This document shows positions 24,847-36,322 of a stretch of DNA of 64,000 nt, in pieces. The stretch is from Streptomyces sp. NBC_00539 (GTDB lineage: Bacteria > Actinomycetota > Actinomycetes > Streptomycetales > Streptomycetaceae). Under the pieces are notes generated by a model, which was given only the letters and a program-made list of their open reading frames with translations, searched no databases and was not told the DNA's origin. The stretch's first letter is position 1, and each line of letters begins with the position of its first letter. Where the stretch lies: the NCBI RefSeq assembly GCF_036346105.1, contig NZ_CP107811.1, forward strand, positions 1,178,001-1,242,000. Reading direction: 5' to 3'. Both the position numbers and the translations under genes were made by a program.

Positions 24847-24916
24847 CAGACCTGCGGTCTGTTGTTATCAGACCAGCGGTCTGCTAGCTTCGGGGCAACA
24901 TCAGACCAGCGGTCTG
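24847..24916. promoter_or_regulatory. Three phased TetR operators CAGACC-N3-GGTCTG
   Basis: Perfect 15-bp inverted repeats at 24847-24861 (spacer TGC), 24869-24883 (spacer AGC) and 24902-24916 (spacer AGC). Start-to-start distances are 22 and 33 bp, i.e. two and three helical turns, so bound dimers would lie on one face of the DNA. The first overlaps the region just upstream of the TetR start and the third lies 28 bp before the SDR start. Confidence 0.88.
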
Positions 24917-24943
24917 TTATCGCGCTTCCCCGAGGAGTACGCC

Positions 24944-25882
24944 ATGTACGCCGTTCCCGACCAGTCCGGAAAGCTCGCCGTCGTCACCGGCTCCAACAGC
25001 GGTACGGGCAAGGAGGCCGCCCGCCGGCTCGCCGAGGCGGGTGCGCGCGTCGTGCTCGCGGTGCGTACGCCCGCCAAGGGAGAGCAGGCCGCCGCGGAGA
25101 TCCTGGCCCGGCACCCGCACGCCCGGGTGGAGGTGCGCCGGATCGACCTGGCCGACCTCGCCTCGGTCGCCGACTTCGCCGACGCGTTCCTCGCCGACGG
25201 CGTCCCGCTCGACCTGCTGGTGAACAACGCCGGGGTGATGGCGCCCCCGACCCGGATGACCACCGCCGACGGCTTCGAGCTCCAGTTCGGCAGCAACTTC
25301 CTCGGCCCGCTGGCACTGACGGTGCGGCTGTTGCCGGCCCTCCTCGCGGCGCCCGCCCCGCGCGTGACGACGATGAGCAGCGCCACCGCCAACTTCGGCA
25401 AGATCGACTTCACCGACCTCCAGTGGGAGCGGCGGCGTTACGTCCCGATGCTCGCCTACGCCCAGTCCAAGCTGGCCGACCTCGTGCTGGCCCGCCATCT
25501 GGCCGTCCTCGCCGAGGGGCAGAAGTGGCCGCTGCTCAGCACCGCCGCCCATCCCGGTTACACGAAGACGAACCTCCAGACCGCCGGTGCCAGCCTCGGC
25601 CGGGGCAGGCCCTCGCGGCTCCACGGCCTCGTCAGCTCGGTGGACTTCCTCCCGAAGCAGGAGGTCGGACCGGGCACGGAACCGCTGCTGTACGCCGCCA
25701 CGAGCCCGCAGGCGAGCGCCGGGGGCTACTACGGCCCGACCCGGATGTTCGGCCTCGTCGGCCCGGCCGGTGAGTCCCGCATCACCCGGCGCGCCCTGGA
25801 TCCCGCCGCCAACGCCCGGCTCTGGGCCGAGGCGGAGCGCCTCACCGGTGTGGGCCCCGCAGTGGCCGCCGCAGCCGGCTGA
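24944..25882 (+). CDS. SDR-family oxidoreductase under TetR control
   Basis: A 312-residue retinol-dehydrogenase/oxidoreductase-like SDR. Cofactor loop T-G-S-N-S-G-T-G-K (about 15-23), N-N-A-G (about 94-97), catalytic Ser in T-M-S-S-A-T and Y-A-Q-S-K (YxxxK) all intact. C-terminal extension carries [11 protein letters not shown] 24944 has CGAGGAG upstream. The 3' end overlaps the convergent MFS gene by 41 bp. Substrate unknown; induction through the TetR operators is inferred. Confidence 0.92.
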   Translation: MYAVPDQSGKLAVVTGSNSGTGKEAARRLAEAGARVVLAVRTPAKGEQAAAEILARHPHARVEVRRIDLADLASVADFADAFLADGVPLDLLVNNAGVMAPPTRMTTADGFELQFGSNFLGPLALTVRLLPALLAAPAPRVTTMSSATANFGKIDFTDLQWERRRYVPMLAYAQSKLADLVLARHLAVLAEGQKWPLLSTAAHPGYTKTNLQTAGASLGRGRPSRLHGLVSSVDFLPKQEVGPGTEPLLYAATSPQASAGGYYGPTRMFGLVGPAGESRITRRALDPAANARLWAEAERLTGVGPAVAAAAG

Positions 25883-27128
25883 CCGGCGGGGGCGCGGCGG
25901 CGGGGGCGGTGGCGGCTCCGGAGCCCCGCAACGGGGTGAGCACTCCCGCGCCCACGAGCAGCAGACAGAACGCCCCGCCGGCCAGGCTGACGGCGGGGAC
26001 CCCGTGTCGCGCGGCCAGTGCGGTGAGCGCGGCGGCCCCGGCCGGGCCCGAGGCGTTGTGCACGGTCCAGAAGGCGGAGGTGACCCGGCCCAACAGGTGA
26101 GGAGGAGTGACCTCCTGGCGCAGGGTCATGGAACAGACACCGCCCACGGTCAGCCCGAACATGAACAGGGCGGCCAGTACCGCGACGACCGGGACACTGC
26201 GGCTGACGCCCATCCCGGCGAACCCCACCGCCGTCGCGGCGACCGAGCCCAGCCAGCAGACCCCGAATCCGAGCCTGCCCCGCAGGGCTCCGGCGGTGAC
26301 GGCGCCGACGAGCGTGCCCAGACCGCTCGTCGCCATCACGTAGCCGAGGGTGGCGGAGCCCTGGTGCAGATCGTGCCCGACCCGGTAGATCAACAGGTCG
26401 GTCGCGCCGACGGTGACGAAGGTCAGCAGCGTGAGCAGGACGGTCAGCGGACGCAGCAGCGGGTGCGCCCACAGGAACCGGAAGCCGGCCGCGAACACCT
26501 CGCGCAGCATTCCGGCTCCGCCCGGTCCGGGCCGCCGCTCCTGCTCCTCGTCGGGCCGTGGGGTGAACCGGACCCGCAACAGGCTGACGGCGGACACCAG
26601 GAACGTCGCGCCGTCCAGCCCCAGGGCCCAGGCCGCGCCCACCCCGCCCGTGACGACCCCGGCGATCACCGGCCCGAGCAGGGTCCCCAGGGCGAAGGTT
26701 CCCATCAGCCGCCCGTTGGCCCGTACCAGGTCCTCGGGCGGCACCAGGCTCGGCACCGCCGTCACGTAGGCCACGTCGAAGAGGCCCTGCAACACGCCGA
26801 CCGGCGCGGTCAGCAGGAACAGCAGCCAGATGCGGGGCCCGGCGAGCCACAGGAAGGGCACCGCCCCCAGCAGCAGGGCCCGCGCCAGATCGCAGACGAT
26901 CATCAACCGACGGCGGTCCACCCGGTCGACCACGTAGCCGGCGAAGGTTGCGGTCACCACCGAGGTGGCGGCGCAGACCACCGTGACGAGGCCCATCCGG
27001 AAGACGGAACCCGTCGCGGTCAGTACCAGCAGCGGCAGCGCCACCGCGGAGGCGGAGCCGCCGAGGACGGACAGGGCCTGCCCGAGCCAGAAGACGTTGA
27101 AGTCCCGGTTGCGGGAGAGCGGCCTCAA
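25842..27128 (-). CDS. MFS transporter (probable TTG start)
   Basis: A 428-residue permease with 12 predicted helices, starting [20 protein letters not shown], the usual opening of MFS exporters of the EntS/MdfA-like actinobacterial group. The V-D-R-V-D-R-R loop 2-3 motif is present. There is no ATG or GTG where the family begins. TTG 27128 overlaps the TGA of the thioesterase gene (TTGA), so translation is probably coupled. The alternative would be a much shorter protein from an internal GTG. Substrate unknown. Confidence 0.87.
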   Translation of the reverse strand: MRPLSRNRDFNVFWLGQALSVLGGSASAVALPLLVLTATGSVFRMGLVTVVCAATSVVTATFAGYVVDRVDRRRLMIVCDLARALLLGAVPFLWLAGPRIWLLFLLTAPVGVLQGLFDVAYVTAVPSLVPPEDLVRANGRLMGTFALGTLLGPVIAGVVTGGVGAAWALGLDGATFLVSAVSLLRVRFTPRPDEEQERRPGPGGAGMLREVFAAGFRFLWAHPLLRPLTVLLTLLTFVTVGATDLLIYRVGHDLHQGSATLGYVMATSGLGTLVGAVTAGALRGRLGFGVCWLGSVAATAVGFAGMGVSRSVPVVAVLAALFMFGLTVGGVCSMTLRQEVTPPHLLGRVTSAFWTVHNASGPAGAAALTALAARHGVPAVSLAGGAFCLLLVGAGVLTPLRGSGAATAPAAAPPPVSRLRRPLRGPHR

Positions 27129-27538
27129 CCGAGGAGGGCGTAGACCGTGGAGGCCGTCGCGGCCGGTTCGGGCGAGCCCTCGGGGGTCATGGTGATGTCG
27201 GCGAAGGCCATCCGCTTGCCGAGCTTGGTGATCCGTACGTGGATCAGCACATCGGCGCCGGTCACGGGCCGCTGGAAGCTCGTGGACTGCTGGACGGTGG
27301 TCATCGGCCCGTACCCGCCGCGGGCGCCGGAGACGGCGATGACGGTGGCGGTGTCGGCAGCGGCCATCAGGGCCTGGCCCGAGAGCCCGCCGCCGTCGCG
27401 GGCCAGCGCCTCGGACCACGGCAGCCGCAGGACGGCGTCCCGCTCGCCGGTCTCCTCGACGGTGAGGCCGAGAGCGAGCACCCAGGGGGCGAAGTTCTCG
27501 GCGAGGATCTGTTCCGCGTCTGCCGGTGTGAAGGTCAT
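27125..27538 (-). CDS. PaaI-type hotdog thioesterase
   Basis: A 137-residue hotdog-fold protein, starting M-T-F-T-P-A-D-A-E-Q-I-L. The family core is present: D-G-G-G-L-S-G-Q-A-L-M-A-A-A-D-T-A and T-V-Q-Q-S-T-S-F-Q-R-P-V-T-G-A-D. Likely hydrolyses acyl-CoA thioesters. It is transcribed with the MFS gene by stop/start overlap and lies just 55 bp downstream of fadH, a fatty-acid enzyme, which fits a lipid-related role. Confidence 0.87.
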   Translation of the reverse strand: MTFTPADAEQILAENFAPWVLALGLTVEETGERDAVLRLPWSEALARDGGGLSGQALMAAADTATVIAVSGARGGYGPMTTVQQSTSFQRPVTGADVLIHVRITKLGKRMAFADITMTPEGSPEPAATASTVYALLG

Positions 27539-27593
27539 CAGGGGATTGTGGCGGCCCGAGCGGGGCCGCCACAACACCCTTTTCCCTACCGGT

Positions 27594-29648
<2,055 letters not shown>

Positions 29649-29668
29649 CTAGCGAGGGGCGCAGTGTT

Positions 29669-29686
29669 TTGCAACTAGGTGCATAA
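29669..29686 (-). promoter_or_regulatory. Near-palindromic operator candidate upstream of fadH
   Basis: GCAACTAGGTGC at 29671-29682 is symmetrical except for one base pair and is flanked by TT and AT-rich bases, in an otherwise GC-rich gap 62 bp before the fadH start. The TTGCAnCTAG type of sequence resembles operators of MarR-family repressors. No such gene is adjacent. Confidence 0.4.
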
Positions 29687-29819
29687 CCGGTCGGGGCCCC
29701 GGACCCCCGGTATTACCGGGCCCGGCGCCCCGGCCCGCCCGGCCCTGTGGCGCAGTTCACGCGCTCGGGCGGGACGGGGCGGCCGGGCCTGCGGGCGGGC
29801 GGCCCGGACGAACCGGGGC

Positions 29820-32800
29820 TCAGGCCCGGTGCAGGCGGACCGTGACGAGCTGGAACGGGCGCAGGGTCAGCGGGAGCGCGCCGCCGGACGTGAGGGCGCC
29901 GAGCGCGGTGCGCGGCAGGGGCCGCTCCAGCAGGTCGCACTCGGTGGCCCCCCTCGGCGCGAAGTCCGCCGTCAGGGTGGCCGTGGCCCGCCCGCCCAAG
30001 GACTCGTACAGCCGGACGACGACGTCCCCGCTGCGGTCCTCGGCCAGCTTGACCGCCTCCACCACCACCGCGTCGTCGTCCACCGCCACCAGCGGCGCCA
30101 CCGGACCCTCCCCGGACACCACCCGCTCCGGCAGGTTCAGCGCGTGCCCCTCGCGTACGGCGTCGGCGATCGACGCGCCGGGCGCGAGCGAGAAGGCCAC
30201 GGTGTGGGTGCCCTGGTCGGTCTCCGGGTCGGGGTAGCGCGGGGCGCGCAGCAGCGAGAGCCGGATGGTGGTGGTCTGCCCGCCGTCGGGGCGCACGTCC
30301 CGGGTCACGTCGTGGCCGTACGTGGAGTCGTTGAGGACGGCGGCGCCCCAGCCGGGTTCCTCGGCGTGGATCCAACGGTGGGCGCAGATCTCGAACTTGG
30401 CCGCCTCCCACGAGGTGTTCGTGTGGGTGGCCCGGTACACGTGCCCGAACTGGATCTCGGCGGCGGAGCGGTCGGCCTTCACGTCGAGCGGGAAGGCCGC
30501 CTTGAGGATCTTCTCCGTCTCGTACCAGTCCACCTCGGTGCGGATGTCGACCGTCTTGGCGCCCGCCCGCAGCCCGATGGACTGCACCACGCCGGACGAA
30601 CCGAAGGAGCGCACCACCCGGACCGTCGCCGAATCCCTCCCGGCTCCGGCCGCTTCCAGTGCGTCCAGCTCCACCAGGTCGGTGACCCGGTGGCGGTAGG
30701 AGGCGTCGAGGTCCCAGGCGTCCCACATGTTCGGGAAGTCGGGGTGGATCTGCAGCAGGTTGGCGGCGGCGCCCGGCGCGACGGTTTCCCGGCCGGCCTC
30801 CAGGTCGTACGCGGACACGATCAGCCCGCGCCCGTCGACCTCCACCCGCAGCCGCCCGTTGCCGAGCACGTACCCGCCGCCCGCCCGCTCCCCGACGGTG
30901 ACGGGCGCCCCGGCCGGCTCCGGTGTCCCGGCCCCGCCGGCCGGGACACCGCGCCGGGTGTGCGGGGCGCAGTTGAAGACCAGTTCCCGTGTCCCCTCGC
31001 CCGCCAGTGCGCGCTGCGCGGCCAGGGTGATCGCGCCGAGCTCCTCCCGTACGCGGGCGTACGTCCCGCGTGCCTCGCGGTGCACCCAGGCGATGGAGGA
31101 GCCGGGCAGGATGTCGTGGAACTGGTGGAGCAGCACGGTCTTCCAGATCCGCTCCAGCTCCTCGTACGGGTACGCGTACCCCGCCACCCGCACGGCGGCG
31201 GTCGCCGCCCACAACTCGGCCTCGCGCAGAAGGGATTCGGACCGACGGTTGCCCTGCTTGGTCTTGGCCTGCGAGGTGTAGGTGCCCCGGTGCAGTTCCA
31301 GGTACAGCTCTCCGGCCCAGACGGGCGCGTCGGGGTACTCCGCGTGGGCCTTCTCGAAGAAGGCGTCGGGCCGTTCGATCTCCACGCGCGGCGCGCCCTC
31401 CAGGTCCCGCTGGCGCCTCGCCCTCGCCAGGTGCTCCCGGGTGGGGCCGCCACCGCCGTCACCCCAGCCGAAGGGCACCAGGGAACGCGAGCCGCGTCCC
31501 TTCTCCCGGTAGTTGCGGGCGGCGTGGGCCAGTTGGGCGCCGCCGAGGTCGCTGTTGTAGGTGTCGACGGGCGGGAAGTGCGTGAAGACGCGCGTGCCGT
31601 CGATGCCCTCCCACCAGAAGGTGTGGTGGGGGAACGCGTTGACCTGCGACCAGGAGATCTTCTGGGTCAGGAACCAGGTGGAGCCGGAGAGCTTGACGAT
31701 CTGCGGCAGGGCGGCGGTGTAGCCGAAGGAGTCGGGCAGCCAGACGTTGCGGGTCTCGATTCCGAACTCGTCCAGGAAGAACTTCTTGCCGTAGAGGAAC
31801 TGGCGGACCATCGCCTCGCCGCCCACCATGTTGGTGTCGGACTCCACCCACATGCCGCCCACCGGCACGAACTGCCCGTCGGCGATCTTCTTCTTGATCC
31901 GCCCGAAGAGTTCGGGCCGGTGGGTCTTGATCCAGTCGAGCTGCTGGGCCTGCGACATGGCGAAGACGAACTCCGGGTGCTCGTCCATCAGGTTCACCAT
32001 GTTCGACGTCGTCCGCGCCACCTTGCGGACCGTCTCGCGCAGCGGCCACAGCCACGCGGAGTCGATGTGCGCGTGGCCGACCGCGCTGATCCGGTGCGCG
32101 CAGGCGTGGGCGGGGGCGGCGAGCACCCCGGCCAGCCGGGCCCGGGCGGCGGCGGCCGTTCCGGGAACGTCTTCGAGGTCCAGGGCGTCCAGCGAGGCGT
32201 CCAGGGCGCGCAGGACCTCGTACCGCCGGGCGTCGCCCTCGTCGAGCTGTGTCATCAGGGCGTAGAGGACGTCGAGGTCCTGTACGAGTTCCCACACCTC
32301 GCTCTCGAAGACGGTGAGGTCCATGCGGGCGAGGCGGTAGAGCGGCCGGTCCCCGCTGGTCTGCCGGTCCCCCTCGTAGGTGGGCCGGTGCTCGACCAGG
32401 ACGGGGTTGGCGGCGGCTTCGACGTACCACTCGATCCGCTCGCCGCCCTCGGCACGGTCGGCGACGCGCACCCAGTCGTTGTACGGGTTGAGCGCCTTGA
32501 GCTCGCAGCCGTCCGGCCCGTGGACCAGGCCCTCGCACTGGAAGCCCGGCATCATGCGGTCGAAGCCGAGGTCGAGGACGGCTTCGACGGTGCGGCCCGC
32601 CCAGTCGGCCGGGACGGTGCCGGTGACCTTGAACCAGGTGGTGTTCCAGGCCGGACCCCACGGGTCCCCGGCCTGGCAGGGCTCGTAGCGGGCCGCCAGC
32701 GCCTGCGCCACCGGGACGGGCTCGTCCGGCGCGTCCCAGCGCTCGACGGTCAGCGGGAGCGAGCGGGAGTGGACGGCGGGTGCGACGCGCTCCTTGAGGA

Positions 32801-32843
32801 CCCGGCGGAGGCGGTGTTCGGCAACGCTGCGGTCGTCGTGCAT
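29820..32843 (-). CDS. GH38 alpha-mannosidase
   Basis: A 1007-residue glycosidase that removes alpha-linked mannose from N-glycan or mannan fragments. The zinc/active site motif G-H-A-H-I-D-S-A-W is at 256-264 and the nucleophile Asp is about 371 in V-W-L-P-D-S-F-G-Y. H-Q-F-H-D-I-L-P-G-S-S lies further on. No signal peptide, so it works on imported oligosaccharides, matching its place as last gene of a sugar ABC importer operon. ATG 32843 has GGAG 8 nt upstream. Confidence 0.95.
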   Translation of the reverse strand: MHDDRSVAEHRLRRVLKERVAPAVHSRSLPLTVERWDAPDEPVPVAQALAARYEPCQAGDPWGPAWNTTWFKVTGTVPADWAGRTVEAVLDLGFDRMMPGFQCEGLVHGPDGCELKALNPYNDWVRVADRAEGGERIEWYVEAAANPVLVEHRPTYEGDRQTSGDRPLYRLARMDLTVFESEVWELVQDLDVLYALMTQLDEGDARRYEVLRALDASLDALDLEDVPGTAAAARARLAGVLAAPAHACAHRISAVGHAHIDSAWLWPLRETVRKVARTTSNMVNLMDEHPEFVFAMSQAQQLDWIKTHRPELFGRIKKKIADGQFVPVGGMWVESDTNMVGGEAMVRQFLYGKKFFLDEFGIETRNVWLPDSFGYTAALPQIVKLSGSTWFLTQKISWSQVNAFPHHTFWWEGIDGTRVFTHFPPVDTYNSDLGGAQLAHAARNYREKGRGSRSLVPFGWGDGGGGPTREHLARARRQRDLEGAPRVEIERPDAFFEKAHAEYPDAPVWAGELYLELHRGTYTSQAKTKQGNRRSESLLREAELWAATAAVRVAGYAYPYEELERIWKTVLLHQFHDILPGSSIAWVHREARGTYARVREELGAITLAAQRALAGEGTRELVFNCAPHTRRGVPAGGAGTPEPAGAPVTVGERAGGGYVLGNGRLRVEVDGRGLIVSAYDLEAGRETVAPGAAANLLQIHPDFPNMWDAWDLDASYRHRVTDLVELDALEAAGAGRDSATVRVVRSFGSSGVVQSIGLRAGAKTVDIRTEVDWYETEKILKAAFPLDVKADRSAAEIQFGHVYRATHTNTSWEAAKFEICAHRWIHAEEPGWGAAVLNDSTYGHDVTRDVRPDGGQTTTIRLSLLRAPRYPDPETDQGTHTVAFSLAPGASIADAVREGHALNLPERVVSGEGPVAPLVAVDDDAVVVEAVKLAEDRSGDVVVRLYESLGGRATATLTADFAPRGATECDLLERPLPRTALGALTSGGALPLTLRPFQLVTVRLHRA

Positions 32844-32890
32844 GACGGCTGCTCCAGGAGGGGGAAGGGCGGCGGGTGACGGGCGGTGGC

Positions 32891-33766
32891 TCAGAACTTG
32901 ACGGCTCCCTCTCCCACGCCCTTGAAGAAGAAGCGCTGGAGGGCGAAGAAGAGGAGCATCATCGGGATCAGCGCGGCCATCGCGCCTGCGGCGATGATCC
33001 GCTGGTCGTTGACGGTGGTGGCGCCGGCCAGGGTCTTCAACCCGAGTTGAAGGGTGTAGTGCTCGCTGTCGGTCAGGACCAGCAGGGGCCACAGGAAGTC
33101 GTCCCAGGCGCCCATGAAACTGGTGATGCACACGACGGCCAGGGCGCCCTTGGCGGACGGCAGGAACACCCGGGTGAACCGGGTCCACTCGCCCGCCCCG
33201 TCCAGCAGTGCGGCCTCCTCGATCTCCCGGGGGACGGCGAGGAAGGCCGCCCGCATGACCATGATGTTGAGGACGGAGACGGCGCCCGGCAGCCACACCC
33301 CGACGAGCGTGTCGACCAGCCCCATCCCGCGCACGGTGAGGAACATCGAGATCATGACGGACTCGAAGGGGAACATCAGGGTCGCCACCAGCACGGTGAA
33401 CACGCTCCTGCGGCCCTTCCAGCCGGTGCGGGAGAGCGCGTAGCCCGCCATCGAGCCGAAGACGACGTTCGAGGTGACGGCGAGGGCCGCCACCACCAGC
33501 GTATTGCCGGCGTACTGCACGAGTGGGAACGACTGGGCGACGCGGACGTAGTTGTCGAGGGTGGGCCGGGACGGCAGGACGCCGTCGTACACGTTCTCCG
33601 TCCGGCCGCGCAGCGAGGTCAGGAACTGCCAGACGATCGGCCCGAGCATGACGACCAGCACCAGGGTCAAGGTCGCGTACCGGCCGGCCAGTGCGGCCCG
33701 GCGGCGCCGGCGCCCCGCGCGTCGGTCCGCAGCCTCCCCGGCCCGGGCCGCGGCTCGTGTGCTCAC
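32891..33766 (-). CDS. Carbohydrate ABC transporter permease (MalG-like)
   Basis: A 291-residue inner-membrane permease with six helices. The coupling loop E-E-A-A-L-L-D-G-A-G-E-W-T-R-F (EAA motif, about residues 190-205) contacts the ATPase. GTG 33766 overlaps the TGA of the first permease gene. No ATPase gene is present in the operon; Streptomyces sugar importers commonly share the MsiK ATPase encoded elsewhere. Confidence 0.93.
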   Translation of the reverse strand: MSTRAAARAGEAADRRAGRRRRRAALAGRYATLTLVLVVMLGPIVWQFLTSLRGRTENVYDGVLPSRPTLDNYVRVAQSFPLVQYAGNTLVVAALAVTSNVVFGSMAGYALSRTGWKGRRSVFTVLVATLMFPFESVMISMFLTVRGMGLVDTLVGVWLPGAVSVLNIMVMRAAFLAVPREIEEAALLDGAGEWTRFTRVFLPSAKGALAVVCITSFMGAWDDFLWPLLVLTDSEHYTLQLGLKTLAGATTVNDQRIIAAGAMAALIPMMLLFFALQRFFFKGVGEGAVKF

Positions 33767-34683
33767 CCCTCGTCCCCTCTCGAAAGGCGGCGGCCCAGCA
33801 GGCTGAACACCAGCGTCAGGAGGAACAGCAGGAGGGAGACGGCGGAGGCGTAGCCGGTCTCGCCGGCGAACCCGAGGCCGACCTGACGGATCAGGAAGGG
33901 CAGGGTGCGGGCTCCCCCGCCCGGGCCGCCGCTCTCGCCGCCCAGGATGTAGATCTCGGTGAACACCCGCAGCGCGGAGATCGCCGAGAGCGTGCCCACG
34001 AGGAGCATCATCGGTTTGACCTGGGGGACGGTGACGCTGAAGAACCGCCGGACGGCGCCCGCGCCGTCGAGGGCGGCGGCCTCGTAGAGGGAGACGGAGA
34101 CGTTCCCGAGGGCCGCCAGGTAGAAGACCATGTAGTAGCCGAGGCCCTTCCACACCGTCACGATCATGGCGGAGACCAGCAGCATCGTGCTGTCCGTCAG
34201 GAACGGGACCGGCTCCGAGACGGCGTGGAGACCGCGGAAGACGGTGTTGAGCAGGCCGTCGCTGCGCAGCACCCACTGCCACATCAGGCCGACGACCACC
34301 GCCGAGGCGATCACCGGGGTGTAGAAGGCCGAACGGAAGAACCCGATGCCGGGGATCTTCGTACGCACGAGGACGGCCAGGGCCAGTGGGAGCAGGACCA
34401 GGCAGGGCACGACGACCAGCAGGTACAGGACGCTGTTGCCGGTCGCGAGCCAGAAGTCGCGATCGGCGAAGGCGCGGCGGTAGTTGGCGAGGCCGGTGAA
34501 GTGGCCCCCGCGCAGGATCCGGGCGTCCGTGAAGGAGAGGATCACCGTGTTGAGGAACGGCCAGATGCCGAACACGAGCACGAGCAGCAGCCCGGGGGCG
34601 AGGAAGAGGTAGGGGGCCCAGCGCGCGGGCCCGCGCGGCGGGTGAGGGCCCGCGGCTGCGGCCGGGCCGGGCGCCGCCGTCAT
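33763..34683 (-). CDS. Carbohydrate ABC transporter permease (MalF-like)
   Basis: A 306-residue permease, starting M-T-A-A-P-G-P. Six helices with the EAA loop Y-E-A-A-A-L-D-G-A-G-A-V-R-R-F-F (about 210-225). Its ATG overlaps the stop of the binding-protein gene (ATGA) and its stop overlaps the GTG of the next permease, so all three are translationally coupled. Confidence 0.94.
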   Translation of the reverse strand: MTAAPGPAAAAGPHPPRGPARWAPYLFLAPGLLLVLVFGIWPFLNTVILSFTDARILRGGHFTGLANYRRAFADRDFWLATGNSVLYLLVVVPCLVLLPLALAVLVRTKIPGIGFFRSAFYTPVIASAVVVGLMWQWVLRSDGLLNTVFRGLHAVSEPVPFLTDSTMLLVSAMIVTVWKGLGYYMVFYLAALGNVSVSLYEAAALDGAGAVRRFFSVTVPQVKPMMLLVGTLSAISALRVFTEIYILGGESGGPGGGARTLPFLIRQVGLGFAGETGYASAVSLLLFLLTLVFSLLGRRLSRGDEG

Positions 34684-36014
34684 TTCCGCGCCGCGCCGGC
34701 GAGCAGCCTGTTCGCCTCCTCCTGCGCCTTCCTCACCGCCGTCCTGGCGTCCTGCTCACCCTTGATGGCCTTCTGTACCTCGCGGACGACCGCGTCGCCG
34801 ACCTGGCTGGTCCACTGGACGGGGGTGTTCGCGTCGAGCTGGGCGCTCCTCAGCTCCTCGGCGCCCACCGCCCGGGCCAGCGTCTCGGCGTCCGTGCCGT
34901 CGCCCCTGTCGGAGAAGTACGGGTCCGCCAGGCCCTGGGCGTTGGACGGGTAGATGGTGGCCTTCTTTGAGAAGGCGACCTGGTTGGGGCCGTTGGTGAC
35001 CCACTTGGCGAATTCCGCCGCCGCGTCCGGGTGCGGTGTGTCCTTGCGGATGCCGAGCGACTGGGCGTAGATGCCGATGTGGCCGAGCTGCCCGGTGACG
35101 GCGCCCGCGACCCGGGTGGTGGCGTAGACCTGGGGGGCGTTCTGCTTGATGTCCTTGACGAAGCCCGGTGAGCCGGGGCCGAACACGAGTTTGCCCGCGC
35201 CGTAGAGCTGGTTGATGTCATCGGACTTGAGGAGGGATTCCTTGGGCATGGCGCCCTTGGCGTAAAGGGATGTCATCCGCTCGACCCACGCGACGGCCTT
35301 GGGGGTGTCGAAGGTGAAGGCGTCCTTCGCGCCGTTCAGGATCGGGACGCCCATCTTCTGCCAGTCCCCGGGGAGCCGTCCCTTGGGGTCGGCCATGAAG
35401 GCGGAGTACCGGCCGCCGGACCGTGCGGCGATCTGCTCGGCGTAGTCGAAGAACTGCTCCACGCCGGCCGGTGGCTTGGCGGGGTCCAGTCCGGCCTCCC
35501 GGAAGAGGTCGGTGTTGTACGTGAGGATCTCGGGCGTCACGTACCAGGGGTAGGCGTACACGCTGTCGCCCTTGCCGGGCAGTTTGAACTGCTCCCAGGC
35601 TCCGGGGACGTACTCCCGGGCGATCTGCGGGTCGAGTACGGCGACGTCGGCGAGCATGCCGCGGTCGCCGAGGAGCTGGAAGGAGTCGGTGGAGAGGTTG
35701 ACGACGTCGGGCAGGGCGCCGGCCTGGGCGTCGGCGACGAGCTTCTCGTTGTAGCCGTCGCCCGGCACGTCCTCCCACTTCACCTTCACGTCGGGGTATT
35801 TCCGCTCGAAGGCGTCGATGACTTCCCGGACGTAGGTGGTGAACACCGGTTTCAGCTGGAGGGTGCGGAAGGTGATGTCGCCGGCCACCTTCCCGGTCCT
35901 TACCGCTTCGTGTGCTTCTCCCGGGCCGCCGCTGACCCCGCATGCGGCGGTCGACAAGAAGGTGCCCGCCGCGAGGGCGGCGAGGACCGTGCGCGTCAGG
36001 GGGGAACGGGGCAT
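34680..36014 (-). CDS. Sugar-binding lipoprotein of ABC transporter
   Basis: A 444-residue solute-binding protein. The lipobox is L-S-T-A-A-C (Cys at about 25). The mature part has the two-lobe extracellular solute-binding type 1 pattern: F-E-R-K-Y-P-D-V-K-V-K-W-E-D-V-P-G, A-Y-P-W-Y-V-T-P-E-I-L-T-Y-N-T-D-L-F. The paired GH38 enzyme suggests mannosyl oligosaccharides as ligand. GGAGG 8 nt before ATG 36014. Operon head; a repeated ACTAATGCGCTTTA element lies upstream. Confidence 0.94.
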   Translation of the reverse strand: MPRSPLTRTVLAALAAGTFLSTAACGVSGGPGEAHEAVRTGKVAGDITFRTLQLKPVFTTYVREVIDAFERKYPDVKVKWEDVPGDGYNEKLVADAQAGALPDVVNLSTDSFQLLGDRGMLADVAVLDPQIAREYVPGAWEQFKLPGKGDSVYAYPWYVTPEILTYNTDLFREAGLDPAKPPAGVEQFFDYAEQIAARSGGRYSAFMADPKGRLPGDWQKMGVPILNGAKDAFTFDTPKAVAWVERMTSLYAKGAMPKESLLKSDDINQLYGAGKLVFGPGSPGFVKDIKQNAPQVYATTRVAGAVTGQLGHIGIYAQSLGIRKDTPHPDAAAEFAKWVTNGPNQVAFSKKATIYPSNAQGLADPYFSDRGDGTDAETLARAVGAEELRSAQLDANTPVQWTSQVGDAVVREVQKAIKGEQDARTAVRKAQEEANRLLAGAARK

Positions 36015-36322
36015 CGTCGCGGCCTCCAGGGGGGATTCCGGCAGCGCTGCCGGAGAGCGGTGACCACGCTCGCCCGGATCCCGGGGCCCGTCAACGTGGC
36101 CGGGGAGGCACTGGCCGGGCCGCGGCGGGTCCCCCGTTCCCCCGGTCGGCTCCAGGCAGAGGCAGGCCTTTTCGTCAATACCGCGGCCACCTGGACTAAT
36201 GCGCTTTAGTCAGCCACTCTCCGGCCGGTGTGCCCATTCCATGACGCATGCGCTTTCCCGCCGGATGTTGGCTCCTTGTGGACGTCTCCCCGCCGGGGAT
36301 CCGGATCCCGCACTAATGCGCT
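36015..36322. promoter_or_regulatory. Promoter region of the mannosidase/ABC operon with repeated operator
   Basis: GACTAATGCGCTTTAGTC at 36194-36211 is a near-perfect inverted repeat with centre GCGC. The 14-mer ACTAATGCGCTTTA recurs at 36312-36325, over the stop codon of the neighbouring dehydratase gene. TGCGCTTT occurs a third time at 36249-36256. Such spaced operators fit a LacI-, GntR- or ROK-type sugar repressor, possibly with looping. No regulator of those families is encoded in the window. Confidence 0.7.

Noticed and set aside
29679-32879. 1066-codon plus-strand frame opposite the alpha-mannosidase
   Set aside because: Antisense shadow: Val/Gly/Asp/Arg low complexity, no domain, while the minus strand encodes a complete GH38 enzyme.
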